A stretch of 49,057 nucleotides of DNA from an uncultured Selenomonadales bacterium. Lineage in GTDB: Bacteria; Bacillota; Negativicutes; Selenomonadales; Selenomonadaceae. A program made the position numbers and the translations under genes. How positions within the stretch are numbered: the stretch's first letter is position 1; each line of letters opens with the position of its first letter. Location: the NCBI GenBank assembly GCA_937877655.1, contig CALFJC010000001.1, positions 1-49,057 of the forward strand, read 5' to 3'. The notes under the pieces were generated by a model. It worked only from the letters and a program-made list of their open reading frames with translations, did not search any database and was not told where the DNA came from. Positions 32,688 to 39,931 of the stretch are shown piece after piece.

Positions 32688-33479
32688 ATGGTAGGCTATA
32701 CGCTTCGCCAAGAACGCGAGCGACAAAATTTATCCATCGAAGATATTGAACAGGGCACAAGCATCCGCGCTCTTTACATAGAAGCAATAGAAAACGGCGA
32801 ATACGACAAATTGCCGGGCACGGTTTACACCAAAGGTTTCATAAAAAATTACGCAAAATTTCTTGAACTCGACGCCGACGCAATGGTTAAAGAGTTTATG
32901 AGCGACATTGATGAACTTGCAGGGACGCCGCAAACTCCCGCTGAGGAAGAAAATTCCGCGCAGGTTCCCGAAAAAAAACCTGAACCGCAACCCGTCAAGA
33001 AAGAAAAAAAACCTCTGGGCTATTCCGTTCAGGGAGAAAATCGTTCCAAATCGGGTATGCTGATAATCGCGGCAGTCGTTTTAATCGCGGCACTCGCGGG
33101 CGGCGCATGGTCTTTTTTATCGAGTTCGGACGGCGAAGTTGTGAAAGTCGATCCGCCGCCGCAACAAGTTCAACCCGCAACTCCCGAAGAACCCGCAGAA
33201 AATCCCGCGCCCGTTGCAAATGCCAATCCTGTTCCTTCGGATAGCGTGCAAATTCAAGCGCGTTTCAATGACAGATGCTGGCTACTCGTTACGGTTGACG
33301 GCGCGGTTGTTCAGGAAGGCGTCGTTGAAGGCGGACAAACTTTGACTTGGGAAGGCAAAGATAACATTAATTTCCGTCTCGGCAACGCGGGCGCGGTAGA
33401 ATTTTTTCAAGACGGCAAAAGTCTCGGAATTCTGGGCGCGGTCGGCGACGTTGTAGACAAAACTTTTACTCGCAACTAA
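32688..33479 (+). CDS. rodZ: RodZ-like cytoskeletal/cell-shape protein
   Basis: The 263-residue protein has an N-terminal Xre-like helix-turn-helix (GYTLRQERERQNLSIEDIEQ, residues 3-22, then LPGTVYTKGFIKNYAKFL), an acidic/proline-rich linker, one membrane helix near 124-142 (MLIIAAVVLIAALAGGAW), a proline-rich periplasmic linker and a C-terminal beta domain (CWLLVTVDGAVVQEG onward). This is the RodZ layout; RodZ links MreB to the wall-synthesis machinery. ATG 32688 has AAAGGAGAT upstream; the ORF's earlier ATG at 32661 lies in the promoter. No mre genes are near. Confidence 0.9.
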   Translation: MVGYTLRQERERQNLSIEDIEQGTSIRALYIEAIENGEYDKLPGTVYTKGFIKNYAKFLELDADAMVKEFMSDIDELAGTPQTPAEEENSAQVPEKKPEPQPVKKEKKPLGYSVQGENRSKSGMLIIAAVVLIAALAGGAWSFLSSSDGEVVKVDPPPQQVQPATPEEPAENPAPVANANPVPSDSVQIQARFNDRCWLLVTVDGAVVQEGVVEGGQTLTWEGKDNINFRLGNAGAVEFFQDGKSLGILGAVGDVVDKTFTRN

Positions 33480-33483
33480 AAAA

Positions 33484-33518
33484 AATCGGAGATGCCTGCG
33501 CGGTGTCTCCGATTTTTT
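33484..33518. terminator. Bidirectional terminator of rodZ and the M23 peptidase gene
   Basis: AATCGGAGATGCC (33484-33496) pairs with GGTGTCTCCGATT (33502-33514), 13 bp with two wobble pairs, A run before and T run after. Its loop region carries the octamer CTGCGCGG. Confidence 0.85.
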
Positions 33519-33964
33519 TACTGCCATAAACTCAACGGGTCGGCGTAACGATAAACTCCGTTGTCATTGACAATATATTCCAAATGCAGATGCGGTCCCG
33601 TCGAATAGCCCGTGCTCCCGACTTGCGCGATGATTTGTCCCGCTTTGACGAATTGCCCCGCCGTCACATGCAAAGTACTGCAATGGGCATAGCGCGTGTA
33701 AGAGTCAATCGCGGAGTGATAAATCAGAACTTGGTTGCCGTAGCCGTCGTCGAGATTGGCGGCGATAATAATTTGTCCGTCGAAGAGTGCGCCGATATAT
33801 TCGCCGTAATCGTAGCCGAGATCAACGCCCGCATGAAATTTCCATTGCCCCGAAATGGGATGAATCCTCCAGCCGAAAGGCGAAGTCACTGGAAAATCAA
33901 TCGCTTGAACCTGCGCGGGCAGGAGCAACAGAGAAAAAATTATCAACGCCCAAATTCTTTTCAA
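33518..33964 (-). CDS. Exported M23-family (LytM-type) metallopeptidase
   Basis: The 148-residue product has a signal peptide (MKRIWALIIFSLLLLPAQVQA, cut near residue 21) and a full M23 catalytic domain: SPFGWRIHPISG, FHAGVDLG with zinc ligands His44 and Asp48, RYAHCSTL with His94, and GPHLHLEY with His125 and zinc ligand His127. Such enzymes cut peptidoglycan cross-links, or act on envelope polymers. TTG at 33964 is preferred as start: GAGGA lies 8 bp upstream, and it gives a clean signal peptide; the ATG at 33979 overlaps the previous gene. It is coupled to the acyltransferase gene upstream (4-bp gap). Confidence 0.85.
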   Translation of the reverse strand: MKRIWALIIFSLLLLPAQVQAIDFPVTSPFGWRIHPISGQWKFHAGVDLGYDYGEYIGALFDGQIIIAANLDDGYGNQVLIYHSAIDSYTRYAHCSTLHVTAGQFVKAGQIIAQVGSTGYSTGPHLHLEYIVNDNGVYRYADPLSLWQ

Positions 33965-33968
33965 ATGT

Positions 33969-34868
33969 TCATTCCTCATTCCCAATTCCCAATTCATAAT
34001 TAAACTTTTCAACTTCTTCCGGCTCGAACTCAACCCGCATTGACTTCCAACGATCATGGAGCCAAAACCATTCGGCAGGATATTTTTTAATGTGTTCTTC
34101 AATCAGCGTCGCAAGTTGTTGCGTCATAAGTTTTATATCGGCGTGCTTATCGGAAGTTTTTTCGACGAAAAGCGGCGAAGAAATTTCCAATGTGTGAGTT
34201 CCGTCGGAATTTTTATGCATGAAGGCAGGGAAAATCGGAATTTTTCTGAAGCGAGACATTGACGCCGCGCCCGTCACGAAATTTGTTGCTTGATTAAAAA
34301 ATTTCACAACGACGCCGTCATCTCGCCCGACATCTTGATCCATAATCAGCCCGATAAAATGTCCTTCGTCAAGCATTTTGTACATTTCGCGGACGCCGCT
34401 GCGATAAGTTATGTGCATACCGATTAGCGTTCGATATTCGTTGATGAATTTATCTGCGCCCTCGGATTTTTGTTTTTTCGCGACTCCGACGAGCGGAATT
34501 CCGTTTTGCGCGAAGGCTCCGCCCATAAGCTCCCAATTATCGCTGTGGCAAGTCATAATCACCGCGCCGCGCTCCGAAGAATTTTTATAGCTTGTCAAAT
34601 GTTCAAGCCCGATAACTTTAACGTGGCTTTGCATTGTGTTTTTTAATTTCGGGAAGGACAAAACCTCCATGAAGATCGAGCCGAATTGAACGGTACTTTC
34701 TTTTGCAATCCGCGCAGATTCTTCCGGCGAGACATTCAAACAGCGACGGATATTTTCTGTCGCGAGTTTTTTTCTCTTGGCGGGAAAAAAAATCCAAATC
34801 AAATTTGCCAAGCCGCGTCCGAGTTTCAAACAAAATTTCAGCGGCAACAGACAAATTATTTTGCTCAA
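33969..34868 (-). CDS. LpxL/HtrB-type lipid A acyltransferase
   Basis: The product transfers an acyl chain to lipid A precursors at the inner membrane. Features are the N-terminal hydrophobic helix (IICLLPLKFCLKLGRGL), the catalytic HSDNWE (HX4E) near residue 108, GLIMDQDVGRDDG, and PAEWFWLHDRWK. It implies an outer membrane. The first standard start in frame is TTG 34868, but it has no ribosome site; a strong AAAGGAGG sits at 34903-34910 and the frame is open up to ATT 34898, so initiation at a rare ATT or ATC is possible, adding LIEYHFLKI. The last codons are made of a GAATTGG-type heptamer repeat. Confidence 0.88.
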   Translation of the reverse strand: MSKIICLLPLKFCLKLGRGLANLIWIFFPAKRKKLATENIRRCLNVSPEESARIAKESTVQFGSIFMEVLSFPKLKNTMQSHVKVIGLEHLTSYKNSSERGAVIMTCHSDNWELMGGAFAQNGIPLVGVAKKQKSEGADKFINEYRTLIGMHITYRSGVREMYKMLDEGHFIGLIMDQDVGRDDGVVVKFFNQATNFVTGAASMSRFRKIPIFPAFMHKNSDGTHTLEISSPLFVEKTSDKHADIKLMTQQLATLIEEHIKKYPAEWFWLHDRWKSMRVEFEPEEVEKFNYELGIGNEE

Positions 34869-34954
34869 GATTTTTAAGAAATGATATTCGATTAAAATTC
34901 ACCCTCCTTTGAAGTCGCTTATTCTGTCAGAGGAAAATTTTTCCTGCAAAAAAA

Positions 34955-34985
34955 AATCCCTCCGCGTTGACGAAGGGATTTTTTT
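34955..34985. terminator. Terminator downstream of the frameshifted paralogue
   Basis: AATCCCTCCG (34955-34964) and CGAAGGGATT (34971-34980) form a stem with one mismatch, with A and T runs on the two sides. The surrounding 70 bp (34914-34985) recur at 36172-36239 and 37428-37492. Confidence 0.75.
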
Positions 34986-35015
34986 CCTAAAGAAATTATT
35001 TACAGGCGCGAAGTT

Positions 35016-36151
35016 TCAATGCTCTTTTGTTTCGAGTTGTTCAATAAAATCGTTGAAATGTGCGCTGAACTTTGCCGCACCGTAATTGTTCATGTGTGCA
35101 TGATCAAAAAAATCATCATAAGTGAAACCTTGCAATTTCCAGCCGTCGAAAAAGCGGGCACTCGGATGTTTTTGGCAAGCTTGCTCAACAAGGAGGTTGA
35201 ATTCGTCAAGCAGTTGCGGATTGAAATTTTTCATGTACTTCTCCGAGACAATCACGCGAAACATTATGGGGCGAATATTATTTTCTTCGCAGAGCGTCAG
35301 ATAATCGTCAAGAATTTTTATATTCTCGTCGCGGGTTTTCGGATAAAATTTTTTCGCCCAAGTGTTTGTGCCGCCTTCGATGGCTTTTTGATCCATAACT
35401 TTGGTCGATTCGCCGCCGTAAGGTCTATTTGCATTGAAATTTTTCAGCGGAAATTTTTTAGCCAACCATTCTTCGCGCAAAAATTTTTTGTACTGATCAA
35501 CGGGCAAGAAAAAATTATGCAGATCGTTAAAAGCAATGACGTAAGGAAGAAACAAACATCTGTAACGAAAAACTTGCGAGAGATCGTAATGGAAAGAATA
35601 CGGGGCAAGTCCGATGAGAGCATAACGAATTGTCCCATACCCCCCCCGCATAGAACGATATGTTTTGCAACTTGAAAATCATAGTATAAATCTTGGCTGG
35701 GCTTTGCAAAATTGAAAAGCGGGCGTTTGAATTGCGTAACGTCTATTCCGTTAAAAGCCGGACTTATGCCGGTTGCGAACATTTCATATTCCGACGCGTG
35801 CTCCTTAAAATATCTCAAGGTTTGTTCCGTCTTGAAATTATGATTTGTCGTCAAGAAACCGAAACTTACGACTTTATCATTTGGCACGCCGTATTTCGGA
35901 AGTTCCATTATAATTTTTTCGTTATAAAATTGATCTTGCACGCGAAGGACATAATCGTAATTAATTTTTTTGACACAATCCTTGAGTTCGTCTATCGGAT
36001 AAATCGGAGCTTGCGACAAGTCGTCGTCCGCCAAAAGTTTTTTCGCAGCTTCGACGTTATCAACGACAAGTGCGCAGTATTCGAGTTCGGGATTTAAGAC
36101 AGCAAGTTTTTCTGCGAGTTTATCCGTCGTCGTTACGAGCAGTATTTTCAT
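35016..36151 (-). pseudogene. Tandem paralogue with SGNH-like C-terminus, frameshifted at a G8 tract
   Basis: The N-terminal half (MKILLVTTTDKLAEKLAVLN onward) runs from 36151 into a run of eight C (+ strand, 35640-35647), where the frame is lost; the C-terminal half continues in another frame from RYALIGLAPYSF to 35016. The intact paralogue at 36279-37406 aligns along its full length, and nine instead of eight bases would restore the frame with no length change. The end carries FDHAHMNNYGAAKFS, an SGNH/GDSL-like D-x-x-H block. It may be a phase-variable gene in the off state, a decaying copy, or an assembly error. Confidence 0.85.
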
Positions 36152-36210
36152 TTTTATCAACCTCCGCCGTGATTTATTCTGTCAAGAGAAATTTTTTCCT
36201 GCAAAAGAAA

Positions 36211-36240
36211 AATCCTCCGTGTTGGCGAAGGGATTTTTAG
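36211..36240. terminator. Terminator downstream of the intact paralogue
   Basis: AATCCTCCG (36211-36219) pairs with CGAAGGGATT (36226-36235); flanking A and T runs. It is a duplicate of the hairpin at 34955-34985. Confidence 0.7.
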
Positions 36241-36278
36241 TTTTGATTGAAAAATTATTTATTTGTCGACATGATCTT

Positions 36279-37406
36279 TCAATGCTCTTTTGTTTCGAGT
36301 CCTTCAATAAAGCCGCTGAGATATGCGCTGAACTTTGCCGCGCCGTGAATGTTCATGTGCCCGTGATCATAAAAATCATCATAAGTGAAACCTTGCAATT
36401 TCCAGCCGTCGACAAAACACGCGCTCGGATGTTTTTCGCAAGCTTGTTCAACTATGCAATTAAATTCTTCGAGCAAATTCGGATTGAAATTTTTCATGTA
36501 TTTCTCCGAGACAATCACGCGAAACATTATGGGACGAACATTATTTTCTTCGCAGAGCGTCAGATAATCGTCCAAAATTTTTATGTTCTCGTCGCGAGTT
36601 TCCGGATAAGATTTTTTCGCCCAAGTTTTCGGATGAACTTTTACAATATCCTGTTTGGCTATAACTCTGTGCGATTTGACACCATTGATATTAACCTTGG
36701 CAATCGAAAGTTTTCTGTTCGACCAATTTTCGCGGAAAAATTTTTTGTAAATATCAAGAGGGACAGGAAAATTATGCAAGTCATTGAACGCAATAAAGTA
36801 AAGCAACACGCGGCATTTAAACATAAATGTTTTGGAAAGATCGAAGTGAAAAGAATACGGGGCAAGACCGATGAGAGCGTAGCGAAGCTTATTGTGCTCC
36901 CCGCCATAAGATATAATATCTTTTGCGATTAGAAAATTATAATATAAATCTTGGCTGGACTCTGCAAAATTAATCGCCTTGTATTTGAAATTCCTGATGT
37001 CTATTGCCGCCTCGGTGGTACTTGTTCCCGTAGCAAACATTTCAATTTCCTGTGAATGTGCTTGATAGTATTTCAATCTGCGTTTCGTCATAAAATTTTT
37101 TGTCGTCGGCAACGTGGCAAAACTTACGATTTTTTCTTTAGGCAAGGAGGGCATTTTAAGTTTCAAAATCTGTTCGTTATAAAATCTGTCTTGCAAGCAA
37201 AGGACATAATCATACTGAAGATTTTCGACGCAATTTTTGAGTTCTTCCATTGGATAAATCAAATCTTGCGACAAGCCGACGTTCGGCAGAATTTCTTTCG
37301 CAGGCTCGACTTCGTCAACGACAATCGCGCAGTATTCCAATTCGGGATTTAAGACAGCAAGTTTTTCTGCGAGTTTATCAGTCGTCGTTACGAGCAATAT
37401 TTTCAT
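36279..37406 (-). CDS. Protein with Rossmann-like N-terminus and SGNH-like C-terminus, function unknown
   Basis: The 375-residue product starts MKILLVTTTDKLAEKLAVLN, a Rossmann-like strand-loop-helix as in sugar-nucleotide or carbohydrate enzymes, and ends with YDDFYDHGHMNIHGAAKFS, where Asp-x-x-His resembles the SGNH hydrolase catalytic block V. No signal peptide or membrane helix is visible. Neighbours (lipid A acyltransferase, glycosyltransferase fusion) suggest cell-surface glycan or polymer modification. ATG 37406 follows GGAGG. It is a 1.25-kb tandem duplicate of the adjacent frameshifted gene, including the terminator and upstream sequence. Confidence 0.75.
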   Translation of the reverse strand: MKILLVTTTDKLAEKLAVLNPELEYCAIVVDEVEPAKEILPNVGLSQDLIYPMEELKNCVENLQYDYVLCLQDRFYNEQILKLKMPSLPKEKIVSFATLPTTKNFMTKRRLKYYQAHSQEIEMFATGTSTTEAAIDIRNFKYKAINFAESSQDLYYNFLIAKDIISYGGEHNKLRYALIGLAPYSFHFDLSKTFMFKCRVLLYFIAFNDLHNFPVPLDIYKKFFRENWSNRKLSIAKVNINGVKSHRVIAKQDIVKVHPKTWAKKSYPETRDENIKILDDYLTLCEENNVRPIMFRVIVSEKYMKNFNPNLLEEFNCIVEQACEKHPSACFVDGWKLQGFTYDDFYDHGHMNIHGAAKFSAYLSGFIEGLETKEH

Positions 37407-37462
37407 TTTTATCAACCTCCGCTGTGATTTATTCTTTTAAGAGAAATTTTTTCCTGCAAAAA

Positions 37463-37492
37463 AATCCCTCCGCGTTGATGAAGGGATTTTTT
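37463..37492. terminator. Terminator downstream of the small exported protein gene
   Basis: AATCCCTCC and its partner AAGGGATT (37481-37488) with A/T runs; third copy of the module at 34955 and 36211. Confidence 0.7.
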
Positions 37493-37501
37493 GATTGAAA
37501 A

Positions 37502-37792
37502 TTATCTGCGCGGCGGAGGCGGCGGTCTGTGTCCGTGACGCGGCGGCGGTGAATAACGATGATCATCATTATAGCGATGCCGACGCTCCCAATCTTTTCT
37601 GTCGCGACGTTCATTTTCGGTTTCGCGTCCGAGAATATATTTGTCTCTGAAATGTGCCCATTTGCCGTGAGATTTAACATCTTGAATTTCAACGCCGGGC
37701 TCGTTCAAATTTTCAACAGTCGAGGCTTCAACTGCCGCTTGCCCGCCGAAAATTACGAAGCTCAGCGCGGCGGCGATTAAAAATTTTTTCAT
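37502..37792 (-). CDS. Small exported protein with basic, proline-rich tail
   Basis: The 96-residue precursor has a signal peptide (MKKFLIAAALSFVIFGGQAA, cut near VEA-S), then a short charged middle (ENLNEPGVEIQDVKSHGKWA) and an Arg/Asp-rich stretch ending in PPPRHGHRPPPPPRR. No known domain is recognised. The basic tail could bind an anionic envelope polymer (inference). ATG 37792 is chosen because AGGAG lies ten bases upstream; a GTG at 37801 is adjacent to that site and unlikely. Confidence 0.75.
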   Translation of the reverse strand: MKKFLIAAALSFVIFGGQAAVEASTVENLNEPGVEIQDVKSHGKWAHFRDKYILGRETENERRDRKDWERRHRYNDDHRYSPPPRHGHRPPPPPRR

Positions 37793-37872
37793 GGCGTTCA
37801 CGCTCCTTTAAAAATATTTCTCTGAAGTTTAAACGCGAGAAATTAATTTCCCGTTAAAGTTTCATTAAAAAA

Positions 37873-37900
37873 ATCCCCTGCGAATTGCGGGGGATAATTT
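37873..37900. terminator. Bidirectional-looking terminator downstream of the 186-residue exported protein
   Basis: ATCCCCTGC (37873-37881), loop GAATT, GCGGGGGAT (37887-37895), with seven A before and eight T after. Confidence 0.8.
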
Positions 37901-37903
37901 TTT

Positions 37904-38464
37904 TTATTGAGCGGTCGCCGTCAAGACGTTCAAATTTCCGTCCGAAGCGATAGAAAATTTTATTCCGTCTTTAATCGCGGTGCCCGAAGAATTTTCAGCT
38001 GTCAACTCGGTCATTAAATTTTGAACGTTGACTTCGGGCGCGAGACTTTTTACAAAAGCAGTAAGGAGCCAAATTGTGAAAATCGCCTCGTCTTTTTCTT
38101 CGGGCGTCGTGTAGTAGAAACTCAAATTTTTAAAGTTGCCGTCCGCCGCGCAGTTTCCGACAAGCGCAACCCGATAATCGCCGAAAATATTTGCGAAGGT
38201 GTTTCCGATAATTTTATAATCCTTTATCAAAAACAGGTGCGCCATCTCCGAAACGTCTTCAATTTCCATTGTCTCTTGAAGAATCGGAATGATAAGCCCG
38301 TTAAATTTTTCCGTAAGCGTCTCGACGTTGAGAGCGAGCGTAGAATTTTCGGCGGATTCAACGTCCAAAAAAATTCTGTCCATTTGGTCGCGGCTGAAAG
38401 GTACCGCCTCAACCTGCGCGGACATCAGCAAAAAAATCGTCAACGCCGTTAAAAATTTTTTCAT
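37904..38464 (-). CDS. Exported protein of unknown function
   Basis: The 186-residue precursor has a clear signal peptide (MKKFLTALTIFLLMSAQVEA) and a mature part without a recognised fold: RDQMDRIFLDVESAENSTLA, an amphipathic helix region, one cysteine (GNCAADG) and a beta-like end (KFSIASDGNLNVLTATAQ). ATG 38464 follows AAAGGAA and lies 1 bp after the stop of the AMP-ligase gene, so the two are coupled. Periplasmic or surface location is likely; the role is unknown. Confidence 0.8.
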   Translation of the reverse strand: MKKFLTALTIFLLMSAQVEAVPFSRDQMDRIFLDVESAENSTLALNVETLTEKFNGLIIPILQETMEIEDVSEMAHLFLIKDYKIIGNTFANIFGDYRVALVGNCAADGNFKNLSFYYTTPEEKDEAIFTIWLLTAFVKSLAPEVNVQNLMTELTAENSSGTAIKDGIKFSIASDGNLNVLTATAQ

Positions 38465-38465
38465 G

Positions 38466-39926
38466 TCAAGTTCCTTTCGCCGCAAGATAATCTTCCAAAA
38501 TTTTTCTCTTGGCAATTTTACCTGTCGAAGTGCGCGGAATTTCTTTCAGCTCGTGAAATTCACGCGGCACTTTGTACAAAGCAAGATTTTTCTGCAGAAA
38601 ACGTTTCAGCTCGCGGGCGTCAACGGTTTTTCCGTCCTGAACTTCATAAAAACACGCTCCGACTTGCCCGCGAAGTTTATCTTCGACGCCGATAACCGCC
38701 GCATCCTTAATGCCCTTGAATTTATAAACGACTTCTTCGACTTCGCGGGGATAAATATTCTCGCCCATGCTGATAATCATTTCCTTAATCCGATTGACGA
38801 TATAATAGTAGCCGTCCGCGTCAACCTTGCCGACGTCGCCCGTATGGAGCCAGCCGTCCGCGTCGAGAGCTTCTTTGGTCGCTTTTTCATTTTTCCAATA
38901 GCCCAACATGACTTGACCGCCGCGAACCAAAACTTCTCCGACTTCGCCCGCCGCAACGTCGCGCCCGTTTTCGTCGACAAGCCGAATTTCTTCGCCGTCA
39001 AGCATTTTTCCGCACGAACCTTGCCGCTCTTCGCCGTGCGTCGTCAAAAAAACACAGGGCGACGCCTCCGATAAGCCGTAACCTTCCGCAATTTCCCTGC
39101 CGAATTTATTTCTGAACTCGTCAACAATTTTATCGGGCAAAGTCGTTCCGCCGCTCATGAAAAATCGGACGGTTTTAAAATCTTCGGGCTTGGCAAGCGC
39201 CGTTACAAGCTTAAAAATCGACGGCACGATAATTATATCGGTAATTTCCTGCTCGCGAACCATGTCAACCATTTCTTTAGGTTTGAAAACGCGCATAACA
39301 TGAAGTTCCGCGCCGCGATAAAAAGTATTCAACACGGTACACGTCCAACCGAAGCAATGATACATCGGCAAAACGCAAATCGACTTGCAAGTGCGGTGAC
39401 ATTTGAAAACTTTGCATTGGCGCGTATTGTGGACAAGATTTTTATGCGAAAGAATCGCGCCTTTAGGGTTGCCGGTTGTGCCCGACGTGTAAATTATGAC
39501 GCAAGGATTGTTTTCGTCGAAGTCGGCGGGCAATTCGGGAGCATCCGCGCAGATTTTTTCTCCGAAAGTTGCAATATCATGTTGAGTGACGGAAATTTTT
39601 TCTTCAAAAGTCAACGGCTCGTAAGTCAAAAGGTGTTCGACGCCCGCATTTTGCAAAATGTAAGCGGTTTCGCGTGTGCTGAGTTGAAAATTTATCGGAA
39701 CGTTGATTGCTCCGAGTGATGCCGTTGCAAAATAAGTGTAAACAAACTCCGCGCTGTTCCTTGAAAAAATTCCTACGCGGTCGCCCTGCCGAATTCCGAT
39801 TTCATAAAGGCGGTTGCGATATTTTTTTATGCCCGCCTTGAGTTGCGAATAAGTTATCTGCCGTCCCTCGTCGACAATCGCAATATCTTCTTCGCGCCCG
39901 TTGTTTATTATCTCGTGAACCAACAA
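38466..39926 (-). CDS. AMP-forming acyl-CoA synthetase/ligase
   Basis: The 486-residue protein is an ANL-superfamily enzyme: phosphate loop YTSGTTGNPKGAILSHKN near residue 147, EGYGLSEASPC near 290, GWLHTGDVGKVD near 366, the hinge and GENIYPREVEEVV, and the catalytic lysine in RTSTGKIAKRKIL near the end. It activates a carboxylic acid as AMP ester, usually to the CoA thioester; a medium or long fatty acid is likely. The start is TTG 39926 behind AAGGAG, which lies in the last codons of the CapA-glycosyltransferase gene (5-bp gap). Envelope neighbours suggest acylation of a surface product. Confidence 0.9.
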   Translation of the reverse strand: MLVHEIINNGREEDIAIVDEGRQITYSQLKAGIKKYRNRLYEIGIRQGDRVGIFSRNSAEFVYTYFATASLGAINVPINFQLSTRETAYILQNAGVEHLLTYEPLTFEEKISVTQHDIATFGEKICADAPELPADFDENNPCVIIYTSGTTGNPKGAILSHKNLVHNTRQCKVFKCHRTCKSICVLPMYHCFGWTCTVLNTFYRGAELHVMRVFKPKEMVDMVREQEITDIIIVPSIFKLVTALAKPEDFKTVRFFMSGGTTLPDKIVDEFRNKFGREIAEGYGLSEASPCVFLTTHGEERQGSCGKMLDGEEIRLVDENGRDVAAGEVGEVLVRGGQVMLGYWKNEKATKEALDADGWLHTGDVGKVDADGYYYIVNRIKEMIISMGENIYPREVEEVVYKFKGIKDAAVIGVEDKLRGQVGACFYEVQDGKTVDARELKRFLQKNLALYKVPREFHELKEIPRTSTGKIAKRKILEDYLAAKGT

Positions 39927-39931
39927 AATTT

